64,000 nucleotides of DNA from NCBI GenBank assembly GCA_900770195.1, contig CAAGJI010000060.1, positions 21,707 through 85,706 of the forward strand, read 5' to 3'. This DNA is from Oscillospiraceae bacterium. GTDB lineage: Bacteria; Bacillota; Clostridia; Oscillospirales; Ruminococcaceae. Below the pieces are notes generated by a model. It had not been told where the DNA came from, ran no database searches, and saw only the letters and a list, made by a program, of their open reading frames with translations. The translations under genes were made by a program, and so were the position numbers. Below, piece after piece: positions 35,403-46,400 of the stretch (position 1 is its first letter; every line of letters starts with the position of its first letter).

Positions 35403-36509
35403 TTGGAAAATAAAAAAATGAAAGTTATAGTATGTGGAACAACATTTGGTCAGTTCTATATGGAAGCAATAAAGAAATTTCCTGAAAAGTTTGAATTTGC
35501 AGGAATTTATGCCGGCGGAAGTGACAGGTCAAAAATGTGTGCTAATAGTTATGGAGTGCCACTGTATACTAATTTTGATGATATACCAAATGATATTGAT
35601 ATTGCTTGCATAGTTATAAGGTCTGGAGCTCTTGGAGGGAAAGGCACTGAAATAGCATTAAAATTTATGGAACGTGGTGTTAATGTTATTCAGGAACAGC
35701 CGGTTCATTATAAGGATATAGCAATTTGTGTTAAGTCTGCAATGAAAAATAAAGTCTTTTTCAAAACAGGTGACCTTTATGTGCATTTACCAGAAATAAA
35801 ACGACTTATAGATACAGTAAAAGAAATTGAAAAACATCAGAATATATTATATATGAGTTTTTCATGCTGTCCGCAGGTATCATATCCTATGATAGATATA
35901 CTTGAAAAACTTTTACCTTCAATCAAACCTTTTGATGTTCAGTCTGTGTTGAATACAGAAGGACCATTTCAAACAGCAAGTGCGGTTATTGGAAAAATAC
36001 CTGTTATAATAAATTATGACAATGAAATAGACCCCGATGACCCAGACAATTTTATGCATCTGCTTCATTCACTGGTAATAGGGTTTGAATGTGGTCATCT
36101 TACACTTGTTGATACTTTCGGACCTCTTGTGTGGACTGCAAGACTTCATTCTCCTGGCAAAGGATATGATACAGATATATCCGAAAGAATTTATCCGGAG
36201 TATATGCAAGATAAAATATCAACTATACTTGGGGATTTTAGTGAGTATACATATGAAGATATGGTGAGAAGATTTTTTCCATGTGCAGTTTTACAGGATT
36301 TGTTGAATATGTACAATTACATATCTGAAAAAACAAACATAAGTAAGGTATGCCAAAGAGAAATAGATGTTTCAACTATTTGGCATAAGATGACTAAAGC
36401 TTTTGGTTTTTCAAAATTAAAAAGAGGTTGTGTACATCAGCCGATACCTTCAAAAATTGTTGTGGAAGCTGCTTCAAAACAAAAATATCAGGATTATTTT
36501 ATAAAGTAA
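35403..36509 (+). CDS. Thiazolinyl imide reductase (Irp3/YbtU/PchG-like)
   Basis: This 368-residue protein begins KVIVCGTTFGQFYMEAIKKF, the hallmark N-terminus of reductases that convert a carrier-bound thiazoline to thiazolidine in yersiniabactin and pyochelin synthesis. Further family marks are FAGIYAGGSDRSKMCANSYG, the GVNVIQEQPVHYKD block and VLNTEGPFQTASA. The start is TTG at 35403, 11 bp after AAGGAG; ATG at 35421 would cut the first residues before the conserved stretch but remains possible. It fixes the chemistry of the cluster: at least one Cys-derived ring is reduced. Confidence 0.9.
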   Translation: MENKKMKVIVCGTTFGQFYMEAIKKFPEKFEFAGIYAGGSDRSKMCANSYGVPLYTNFDDIPNDIDIACIVIRSGALGGKGTEIALKFMERGVNVIQEQPVHYKDIAICVKSAMKNKVFFKTGDLYVHLPEIKRLIDTVKEIEKHQNILYMSFSCCPQVSYPMIDILEKLLPSIKPFDVQSVLNTEGPFQTASAVIGKIPVIINYDNEIDPDDPDNFMHLLHSLVIGFECGHLTLVDTFGPLVWTARLHSPGKGYDTDISERIYPEYMQDKISTILGDFSEYTYEDMVRRFFPCAVLQDLLNMYNYISEKTNISKVCQREIDVSTIWHKMTKAFGFSKLKRGCVHQPIPSKIVVEAASKQKYQDYFIK

Positions 36510-36521
36510 CAGGAGAATAAT

Positions 36522-39500
36522 ATGGATAAAAAACAAATAAAAGAGAATGTTGCAAAAATAACAAACAGTGGTATAAAACTTTGGCATGATGAAGGAAAAT
36601 TAAGATTTAAAGCACCAAAGGGAGCTATGAAAGAAGAATATATTTTTTTTATGAAAGAAAATAAATCTGATATAATTAATTTTCTTTGTGAAGAAAACGA
36701 AAGCATAATTCTTAGTGAAGATATTAAAAACAGATATGAAGCATTTCCTTTGACAGATATTCAGTCAGCATATCTTCTTGGAAGAAGAAAAGATTTTGCA
36801 TATGGTTCGATAGCTTGTCATATTTACATGGAAATAAAATATGATAGGGAATTTGATACTGAAAAAGCATCTGAAATATGGCAAAAAATATACGAAAATC
36901 ATGAAATGCTCCATTCGGTAATAAATAAAGACGGATATCAGGTTATATTAAAGGATTTTCCTGCACTTAATGTTAATTGCAATGATTATTCGAACAATAT
37001 AGACGGTGAAAGTGAATTTTTGAAAATAAGAGAATCACTTAGTCATAAAATATATGATACTGAAAAAACACCTCTTTTTACAGTTGCATTTTCTAAATTT
37101 GCCGATAAAACAATAATGCATTTTTCTATAGAATTCATAATAGCCGATTGGATGAGTATATGGACAATACTCTCACAATTTGAAGAATTGTATTATGGAA
37201 AAAATGAAAATCTTGAAAAAGTAAATGTAAGTTTCAGAGATTATATTATTTCAAGCACTAAAATAAAAGATACTATCAGTTATGAAAATGATAAAAATTA
37301 TTGGCTTGAAAAGATTGACACAATACCTAAGGCTCCACAGCTTCCGATGAGTAGTGATGCTGATAAAAATAAATATTCTGAAAATGTAAGATTCGGAAGA
37401 AAGAATATGTCACTTTCAAAAGAAAAATGGGATAATTTTAAATCAATATGCAGCAAAATAGGAATTACCCCAACATCAGCAATTATGACAGCATACGCAT
37501 CAGTTCTTGAAAGATGGAGTAAAAATAAAAAGTTCAGTATTAATATGACTGTTCTTAATAGACTTCCTATTCATAAAGATATCGGAAAAGTTATAGGTGA
37601 TTTTACTTCAATTGATATTGTAGATATTAATATGAGCAAAAAAGAGAGTTTTTCCGAATATGTTAAGCAAGTGAATAAAACATTGTTTGAAAATCTTGAC
37701 CATAGATTCTATTCAGGAGTTGAAGTGCTTAGAGAACTTACAAGACAAAAGGGCAGTGAATATGCATTTATGCCGATTGTTTTTACGAGTGCTATAGGAC
37801 TTATAAATAATGATATGACAAATCTCAAGGGAGAAATGACATATGGTATAAGTCAGACACCACAGGTATTTATAGATTGTCAGGTAATGGACGGAGTATT
37901 TGGACTTCAGGTTAACTGGGATTATAGAAAAGATGTATTTGAAGATACTTTGATAGATGATATGTTCAATGTATTTGAAAAATTAATAAATGATTTGAGC
38001 TTATCTGAAGAAAGATGGACAAAATCAGAAGAGGTTATGCTTCCTGAATGGCAAAGAGAACTTTTTGACAAAGTAAATAATACATCAAAAGAACTTTCTG
38101 AACATTTAATTCATTCAAAAATTATAGAAACCGCAAAAAAATATCCTGAAAAAATTGCACTTGCTGATGAAAATACAATGGTTACATACAGTGAACTTCT
38201 GGAAAAGGCTAATAAACTTGCTTCAAAAATAGTATGCTTGGAATCTGGAAAGAATAGTATAGTTGCCATAGCTATTGAAAAGTCCATAGATCAGATAATA
38301 TCAGCTATAGCAGTTTTGATTGCTGGTTATACCTATTTGCCTATAGATGTTACACAAGGTGAAAAGAGAAGAGATTATATATTTGAAGAAACAAATTGTA
38401 AGACAGTTCTTACATTAAGAAAATATGATTTCAATTTTAAAAATGATATAAATGTTATATATGAAGATGAGTTTAATTATGATGAGATTACAAAAACTGA
38501 TAGTTTTAATACAGCAGATGAAAATTCTCTTGCATATATCATATATACATCAGGTTCAACAGGAAATCCTAAGGGAGTGGCAATATCTCATAAAGCAGCT
38601 GTAAATACAATAGAAGATATAAATACAAGATATAATGTGACTGAAAAAGATACTGTACTTAATATAGCACAGCTTAATTTTGACCTTTCTGTTTATGATA
38701 TATTCGGACTTTTATCAGTCGGAGGAACAGTCGTTGTTCCGTCTGTTGATAAATATACAAACCCTGCACATTGGAAACAACTTGTTACAAAATACAATGT
38801 GTCAATTTGGAATTCAGTTCCTTCATTTATGCAGATGTTTGTAGTACTGAAAGATGAAATAAACGAAAATGAACTTGATTCTCTTAGACTTGTTATGATG
38901 TCCGGTGACTGGATACCGGTTTCACTCCCAAATGAAATAATGAGTATAGCAAAAAATGCAAAAGTTGTTTCATTAGGCGGAGCTACAGAAGCTTCAATTT
39001 GGTCAATATACCATGAATATGAAGATGAAGACAAAGAAAAAATCAGTATTCCATATGGAAAACCGTTGTATAATCAGGGATATAAAGTTCTTGATGAAAA
39101 ATTAAATGATTGTCCTGTATATGTAACAGGCGAACTTTATATAACAGGAAAAGGACTTGCAGAAGAATATTATAATAATCAGGAATTAACTAAAAAAAGC
39201 TTTTTTATTCATGATATTACAGGAGAAAGAGTTTACAGAACAGGCGATTTTGGCAGATATATGCCAAATGGAGATATAGAATTTCTTGGAAGAAAAGACA
39301 GTCAAGTAAAAGTTAAAGGTTTCAGAATTGAACTTGCTGAAATAGAGTCTGTAATAAAAAAATATTATGGTATTGCAAATGCTGCTGTTGTTGTAAGTAA
39401 ATCTGGAATCGAAAATAAAATCTTTGCCTATATAGAAGCAGATGAAGATAATATTGATAAAAATAATTTTATGAAATATCTTAAAGAATCACTTACTTCA

Positions 39501-40436
39501 TATATGATACCGTCGATAATTAAATTTGTTGATGCTTTGCCACTTAGTGCAAATGGTAAAGTAGACCGTAAAAAACTTGTATCAATATCAGCTAATTCAA
39601 TAAATGATGATGTAAATGAAGTTTCTAAAGATAAAGATATGACTGAACTTGAGAAGAAAATATCGGAATTATTCTCAGAATCAATAGGCTGTCAGTTGAT
39701 ATTGCCAGAGCAGAATCTTTATGAGACAGGTGCAGATTCGCTTATAATGGCACAAAGTGCTGGAAAAATAAGAAGTGAATATATTCCTGATGTTTCATTT
39801 GATTCAATTCTTTCAAATATTCTTAATGGCCCTACTGTAAGAGAAATAGCAAGTTATATTGAAAATATAACTGAGTCAGATAAGAAAACATTTGATTTTG
39901 AAAGCGATGCAGTTAACGACAAAAACAGCGAAAATGAAAATATCTTTATTAAAACATTTAATGAAGATTCAGAAAATGCTACAGTTGTTATACATGGAAA
40001 CAGCGGTGAATATGAAGCTTTAAAAGAAGAGGTTAAAAAACTTGCTGATAGTGGCAATTTAGTTATCTTTATAGGCGTAAAAAATAAGAATTATTACTGT
40101 TCACTTCCCGAAGAGAGTGCCGTTGAAACTCTTGGTATAGAGTATGCCGATGAAATAATGAAATCAGGCAAATCGTCTTATAAATTTATCGGATATAATG
40201 TGGGAGGTGCTATTGCAGTTGAAGCGGCATCAAAGCTCTTAAATAATGATATTGAAGTTTCAGATGTCGAAATAATAGAATATGATGAGGATAAATCAAA
40301 TGATATATCTGAAAAAAGTGTTCTGTTTGGTAAAGTTGAGCCAAATCTTTATATGGGTAATATAACATATAGAGGAAATAAAGAAAATGCTGAAAAATGG
40401 CAGGATATATGTCTCGGCGAATTTAAAACAATTTAA
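36522..40436 (+). CDS. NRPS: docking-Cy-A(Cys)-PCP-degenerate TE
   Basis: 1304 residues. A TubC-type docking domain (1-60; GIKLWHDEGKLRFKAPKGAM) leads into a heterocyclisation domain from about 72 (FPLTDIQSAYLLGR). Its core motif is E-FIIA-DWM-S near 203, where other Cy domains have Asp first. The A domain has TSGSTGNPKG near 675, NFDLSVYDIFG near 718 and LSANGKVDR near 1006; specificity residues read D-L-Y-N-M-S-L-I-W-K, cysteine-like. PCP is GADSL near 1070. The last 165 residues form an incomplete thioesterase-like fold with FIGYNVGGAIA, so Asn replaces the nucleophilic Ser. This is probably the last condensing module. A CAGGAGA site precedes the ATG. Confidence 0.88.
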   Translation: MDKKQIKENVAKITNSGIKLWHDEGKLRFKAPKGAMKEEYIFFMKENKSDIINFLCEENESIILSEDIKNRYEAFPLTDIQSAYLLGRRKDFAYGSIACHIYMEIKYDREFDTEKASEIWQKIYENHEMLHSVINKDGYQVILKDFPALNVNCNDYSNNIDGESEFLKIRESLSHKIYDTEKTPLFTVAFSKFADKTIMHFSIEFIIADWMSIWTILSQFEELYYGKNENLEKVNVSFRDYIISSTKIKDTISYENDKNYWLEKIDTIPKAPQLPMSSDADKNKYSENVRFGRKNMSLSKEKWDNFKSICSKIGITPTSAIMTAYASVLERWSKNKKFSINMTVLNRLPIHKDIGKVIGDFTSIDIVDINMSKKESFSEYVKQVNKTLFENLDHRFYSGVEVLRELTRQKGSEYAFMPIVFTSAIGLINNDMTNLKGEMTYGISQTPQVFIDCQVMDGVFGLQVNWDYRKDVFEDTLIDDMFNVFEKLINDLSLSEERWTKSEEVMLPEWQRELFDKVNNTSKELSEHLIHSKIIETAKKYPEKIALADENTMVTYSELLEKANKLASKIVCLESGKNSIVAIAIEKSIDQIISAIAVLIAGYTYLPIDVTQGEKRRDYIFEETNCKTVLTLRKYDFNFKNDINVIYEDEFNYDEITKTDSFNTADENSLAYIIYTSGSTGNPKGVAISHKAAVNTIEDINTRYNVTEKDTVLNIAQLNFDLSVYDIFGLLSVGGTVVVPSVDKYTNPAHWKQLVTKYNVSIWNSVPSFMQMFVVLKDEINENELDSLRLVMMSGDWIPVSLPNEIMSIAKNAKVVSLGGATEASIWSIYHEYEDEDKEKISIPYGKPLYNQGYKVLDEKLNDCPVYVTGELYITGKGLAEEYYNNQELTKKSFFIHDITGERVYRTGDFGRYMPNGDIEFLGRKDSQVKVKGFRIELAEIESVIKKYYGIANAAVVVSKSGIENKIFAYIEADEDNIDKNNFMKYLKESLTSYMIPSIIKFVDALPLSANGKVDRKKLVSISANSINDDVNEVSKDKDMTELEKKISELFSESIGCQLILPEQNLYETGADSLIMAQSAGKIRSEYIPDVSFDSILSNILNGPTVREIASYIENITESDKKTFDFESDAVNDKNSENENIFIKTFNEDSENATVVIHGNSGEYEALKEEVKKLADSGNLVIFIGVKNKNYYCSLPEESAVETLGIEYADEIMKSGKSSYKFIGYNVGGAIAVEAASKLLNNDIEVSDVEIIEYDEDKSNDISEKSVLFGKVEPNLYMGNITYRGNKENAEKWQDICLGEFKTI

Positions 40437-40452
40437 AGGAGAATTTATAAAA

Positions 40453-43400
40453 ATGAAAATGTTTAATTTCATTGACAGTATGAAAAAATTCAGCTGTGAA
40501 ACTCCAAATGATGACGTGCTTGTACAGTATGAATTAATTGGAGATAAAAAATCTCTTTCATTCAGCAATTTTGAAAAAAGAGTAATGTCACTTGCTGCAC
40601 AAATGAAAGAGGAAAATATAAATAAAGGTGAAAATGTTATATTATTATATATAGATGTAATGGATTTTATAGTAGCCTTTTATGCTTGTATGTATATAGG
40701 AGCAGTTGCTGTTCCTGTAGATTTTCCGACTGACCCGTCAAATGTTGAAAAGTGGGAGCTTATTGCGGAAGATTCAGCGGCAAAGTGTATAATGACTTCT
40801 GAAATTTCAAAAGATAAATTAGAAAAAGTTATTTCAAAATCAAAGAAGCTTTCAAGTATAAATATATTATCTGAAGACGGAATAGAAAGAAGCATAGAAC
40901 CTGTTAATGTTGATGAAAATGATATTGTTACACTTCAATATACATCAGGTTCAACAGGAAATCCAAAGGGAGTAATGGTAACTTATTCTAATCTTCTTAC
41001 CAATGTAGAGATAATAAAAAATTATCTTAATCTCGGGAAGTCTAAAAGCTTTATAACATGGCTTCCATATTATCATGCAATGGGACTTGTTGCCTCTATG
41101 CTTTCTCCAGTGTATTATGGCGGAAAATCTGTTATAGTTCCGGCTCAGTATTTTACTCAAAATCCACTCTTATGGTTTAAAGCAATAACTGAATACAAAG
41201 GCGAATATACAGTTGCACCTAATTTTGCATATGAACTTATGGCAAATTTGCTTGAAAAACTCCCCGAAGAAAAGAAAAATGAATATTCATTAAAGAGTAT
41301 TGTAAGATGTATTTCAGGTTCAGAACCAGTACATATAAATACATTTATAAGATTTTTCAATCAGGTTGAGAAAATGGGACTTGACAAGAGAACTATTATG
41401 TTTGCATATGGTCAGTCAGAAGCAACACTTGTTGAAACAGCATATAATATCGGCGAAGATTTAACTATAATCAAGGCAGATTTAAATAAGTTGAATTCGG
41501 GTATTGTAGATGTTATCGAAGAAAAAATCTTTTACGGTATTGATAAAATGATAGATGAAAATTCTGATAAGGAATTATATCTTGTTGCAAATGGTACAGC
41601 AAATCCAGGACATAAAATATCAATAATAGATGTAGAAAGCGGAAAAGAACTTGATAAATACCAGATAGGGGAAATCTATTTTTATGGTCCATCTGTTACT
41701 AATGGTTATTATAATAATCCTGAAGCTACAGATGAAAGTTTTGGAACAGATGCTGAAGGAGTAAGATATCTCAAAACCGGTGACCTTGGATTTTTAAATA
41801 AAAATGGCGAATTATTTATAACAGGCAGAAAAAAAGACCTTATAATTATTCGAGGAAAAAATTTCTATCCGCAGGATATTGAAAGAGTATCTTTCTTATC
41901 AGATGAAGTTTTTGTAGAAAACGGCTGTGCTGCTTTTAGTTCAGTTGAATATGATACAGAAAAGCTTATCATTGTTCAGGCATTAAAAGAAAATGCCGAT
42001 AATGAACAGTATCAGGAATTTGCATCAAAAATAAGAAATTCTATTCTGAAAAAGTTTTCTATTGCAGTAGATGAGATTATATTTGTAAAATCAGATGAAA
42101 TTGAAAAGACTGCTTCAGGAAAAATTCAAAGAAAAGCCAACAAAGAAAGATATTATAAAAAACAAGATGATTCAATTCTTTTTGTAAAAGATTATGAAGA
42201 AAATGTTTCCGTTGAAAACAAGAAAAATCAGACTATACGTGAAAGCGATATATTTAGCGAACTTCTTGGATTTGTTTCTGAAAATTCAGGACTTGCAATA
42301 TTTGATATAGATTATAATGCTACATTTCCTGAAATCGGCATATCTTCAATGATGCTTTACTCATTAAAAAATCATATAGAGGAAAAATATGGTATATCTA
42401 TTGATGCAGCTTCTGTGAATGTCAATAATACCATCAAAAAAATGACAGGGTATATTTATTCGCTTATTTCAAGCGGTGAAAATATCCAGAAAAAAAAAAT
42501 AAAACCTGATTTATATGTAATAGACAAAGAAAATAGATATGAACCATTTTCTCTGAATGATATTCAAAAAGCGTATTGGGTAGGTAGAAACAAAGATGTA
42601 TCATGGGGCGGAGTAAGTTGCTATGGATACTGTGAGTTCGATTTAAAAAATCTTAATCTTGATAAATTTGAAGAGGCTGTAAAAAAACTTGTTGAACGTC
42701 ATGAAATGTTGAGAACTGTTATAGATAATGATGGTATGCAGATAATAAAGCATATAGATGAGATAACAATTCCTCTTAAAATATATTCACAAGATGAAGT
42801 AGAAAATTCTATAGAATTTTCAGAAAAAATAAGAAACGAAATGGAACGCATGGTAATTCCTACAAACCGACCTATGTTTGAATTTAGGGTTATGCCTCTT
42901 GGAAATGATAATTATAGATTTTTTGCAGGTGTTGACCTTATAATAGCAGATGCAATGAGTCTTTTTCTGATGTGGGACGACCTTGACTTATTGTATAATG
43001 GTAAGAAACTATCTGAAATAAATGCTTCATTCAGAGATTATGTTACATATACATCAAATCCTGTTAAGAAAGAAAAATTTGAAAATGACAAACAATATTG
43101 GATGAAAAAGGTTGAAGATTATCCACCGTCACCTGAACTTCCAGTTGATTTGTCTCTCGAAAAATTTGAAAAAGGAAAATTTAAACGATATCAACATCTT
43201 ATAAAAAAAGATGATTGGCAAAAGTTTTTAAAAACATCATCCGAATATGGACTTACACCGTCATCTGCATTGCTTTCCATTTATTCAGAAATTTTGTCCG
43301 GTTATGGCTGTGGTAACAGATTTGGCGTAATGGTTACAGTTTTTGGAAGAGATAATGTTACTGAAGACATTAAGAGTGTTATTGGTGATTTTACAAAGCT

Positions 43401-46400
43401 TGCTCTTGTTGATATAAAAAGAAATGATGTACCGTTTTTAGAAAATGCTTTAGGTATACAAAATGAACTTCAGGATAGTATATATCATAGTGATTTCAGT
43501 GCTGTTGAATATATAAAAGAAATTGCCAAGGTATCCGATGGCAATAATATATATCCTGTTGTATTTACCAGTGGAATAGGTTCAGAAAAAATAACTAAAA
43601 ATATGTTCTTTAATAATATGAGTTATTCTTCATCAACAACACCGCAGGTGTTTATGGACCATCAAGTATTTGAAATAGGTGAAAATGTACTTCTTAGTTG
43701 GGACGTACTTGAAGGTATTTATCTTGGAAATAATGCAAAGATAATGTTTGATACATATATAGAATATGTATATAAGGCAATGGAAAAAAACTTTTGGTTG
43801 GAAAAAGTTTCAGATGTCAGACCTTCATATCAGATAGCAGTTCAAGAAAAAGTAAATAAAACTGATGAAAATATTGGAGATTATCTTATATTTGAATATA
43901 TTTTAAAGAATTTCAAAGACAAAAAAAATAGATACGCTCTTGTTTTTGAAGATAAAAAATATACATATGAAGAACTTTATAGCAAAGTGAAGAAATTTAT
44001 CACAGTATTAAAGGATAATGATGTTTGTGTTGGTGACAGAATTATAATACAGGCTTCTAAATCACCGGAACAAATATCTGCAATACTTGCTATAGTAATG
44101 GTTGGGTGTGTTTATGTCCCCGTAACATATGACCAGCCATTAGAGAGAATTAAAGAAATTTTCAACTCATCTGAAGCAAAGTTCATAGCTACAGATTTGC
44201 CAGCTGATAAATTTGGTGAACTCAGTGAATATGTAATAAATATAAAATGTGAAAATAAAGACGAATATCCATATATCATACCTGATATATCACCTGATGA
44301 ACTTGCATATATAATTTATACTTCTGGTTCTACAGGAAAACCTAAGGGTGTAGCAATATCACATAAATCAGCTATGAACACCATTATAGATGTAAATAGC
44401 CGATACAATTCAAATGATTCAGGAGCAATAATTGCCGTTTCATCTGCAAGTTTTGATTTATCTGTATATGATGTATTTGGAATGCTTTCAGCAGGCGGTA
44501 CTGTAATACTTCCTAATGAACAACAGAGGACAAATCCTGAATATTGGTATGAGTCAGCTCAGAAATATAACATCACAATTTGGAATTCTGTTCCATCACT
44601 TTTTGATTTATTCCTTGATTATCTTGAAACTAAGAATCTTAAAAATGAGAGTCTTAAAAGAGTTATTCTTTCAGGTGACTGGATACCAATGCATATTCCT
44701 GAAAAAATGAAAAAATATGTTCCTAATGCGTTGCTTGTAAGTATGGGCGGAGCAACTGAAGCATCAATATGGTCAAATTATTATGAAGTAGATTCAGTTG
44801 ATTCTAAATGGAAATCTATACCATATGGCTATCCTCTTAAAAATCAGAAATTCTTTATTCTTGATTGTTTTAACAGACCGTGTCCGGATATGGTTGCCGG
44901 AAGATTGTTTATAGCTGGAAAAGGTGTTGCACAGGGATACTACAATGATTCTGAAACAACAAAAAAATCTTTTCAGAATATAGATAATATTTATGACGGC
45001 GTTATATATGAAACAGGCGACTGGGGAAGATATGTCGAAAAAGGTTGTATTGAATTTCTTGGAAGAAAGGACAATCAGCTTAAAATAAATGGCTATAGAG
45101 TAGAAGTAGGCGAAATACAGGAAGTATTGAAAAAATCTCAGGTTGATTCTTCTGTAATAATTCCTGTGGGTGAAAAATCAGGTAGAAAAAGACTTATTGC
45201 TTTTGTAATCTCTTCAGAAAGTGAAGATGATATAAAGAAAAAAATGAAAAAATATCTTCCTGAATATTTCATACCTGATAAAGTAATTGTAATGGATAAA
45301 TTTCCTCTCACTTCAAATGGTAAAATTGATAGAAAAGCTCTTGTTTCTGAATATGAAAGTTTCAGCAGAACTAATTCAAACTGTGAAACCAGAGTTCTTA
45401 ACGACAATGAAAAAAATGTACTTGAAATTCTGAAAGAAGTTTTATCAACAGAAGATATAGATATAAATGAAAGTTTTGAAACGTTAGGTATTTCGTCTGT
45501 TGAAATAATAAAAATAGCTAATCACCTTGAAGTTGCTTATGGTGACAGACCTGATATAAGTGAAATAATGGCATACAGAAGTATAAGTGAACTTCTTGAT
45601 TACTATAAGGACAAAAAAGAAAAGTCAGGATTGACAAGTGATTTGAAGAATAAAAATAATGAAATAAAGGATTTTATAGAATCACTTATAGAAAAGAAAA
45701 TTTATCTGAGAAATGAAAACGGAAAACTGAAATTTACAGCTGAAAAAAATTCACTTACATCTGAAATAAAAGAGGAAATAAAAGCTAAAAAAGCCGAGAT
45801 TTTAGAGTATCTTAATAATTCGGAAAATATGCTTGAAAGCAAAGAAATACCACTTAAAGCAATTCAAAGAGCATATGTTATAGGAAGAAGCAATGAATAT
45901 GCACTTGGAAATATTGGTGCACATTACTATACTGAGTTTATATGGAGTGATTGCGATGTTGATAAGCTTGAAAAGGCAGTAAATGAAGTTATTGAAAATC
46001 AGGAAATTTTACGAATGGTTATAAATAACAATGGAACTCAGACCCTTAAAAAAGACGTCCCATATTATAAAGTCAAAGTTAATTGCTTTAATGAAAATGA
46101 TTTGGAAAACTACAGAAATGAAATATCACACAGAACTTATGATATAGGAACATGGCCTATGTTTGAAGTTTCTGTAAGTAATATAGGAAATTATAAACAT
46201 ATTCATTTTAGTATAGATTGTATAATTCTTGATGGCTGGAGTGCGTATATGTTTATGGAACAGATATTCCGAAAGTATAATGATATTGATATATATAAGC
46301 CTTCTATTGGTTTTGGTGAATATATAAAATTGGAGCAGGATTACCTCAAGACAAATGATTATAAAGAAAAGTCCTTCAATTATTGGAAAAATCATATTCT

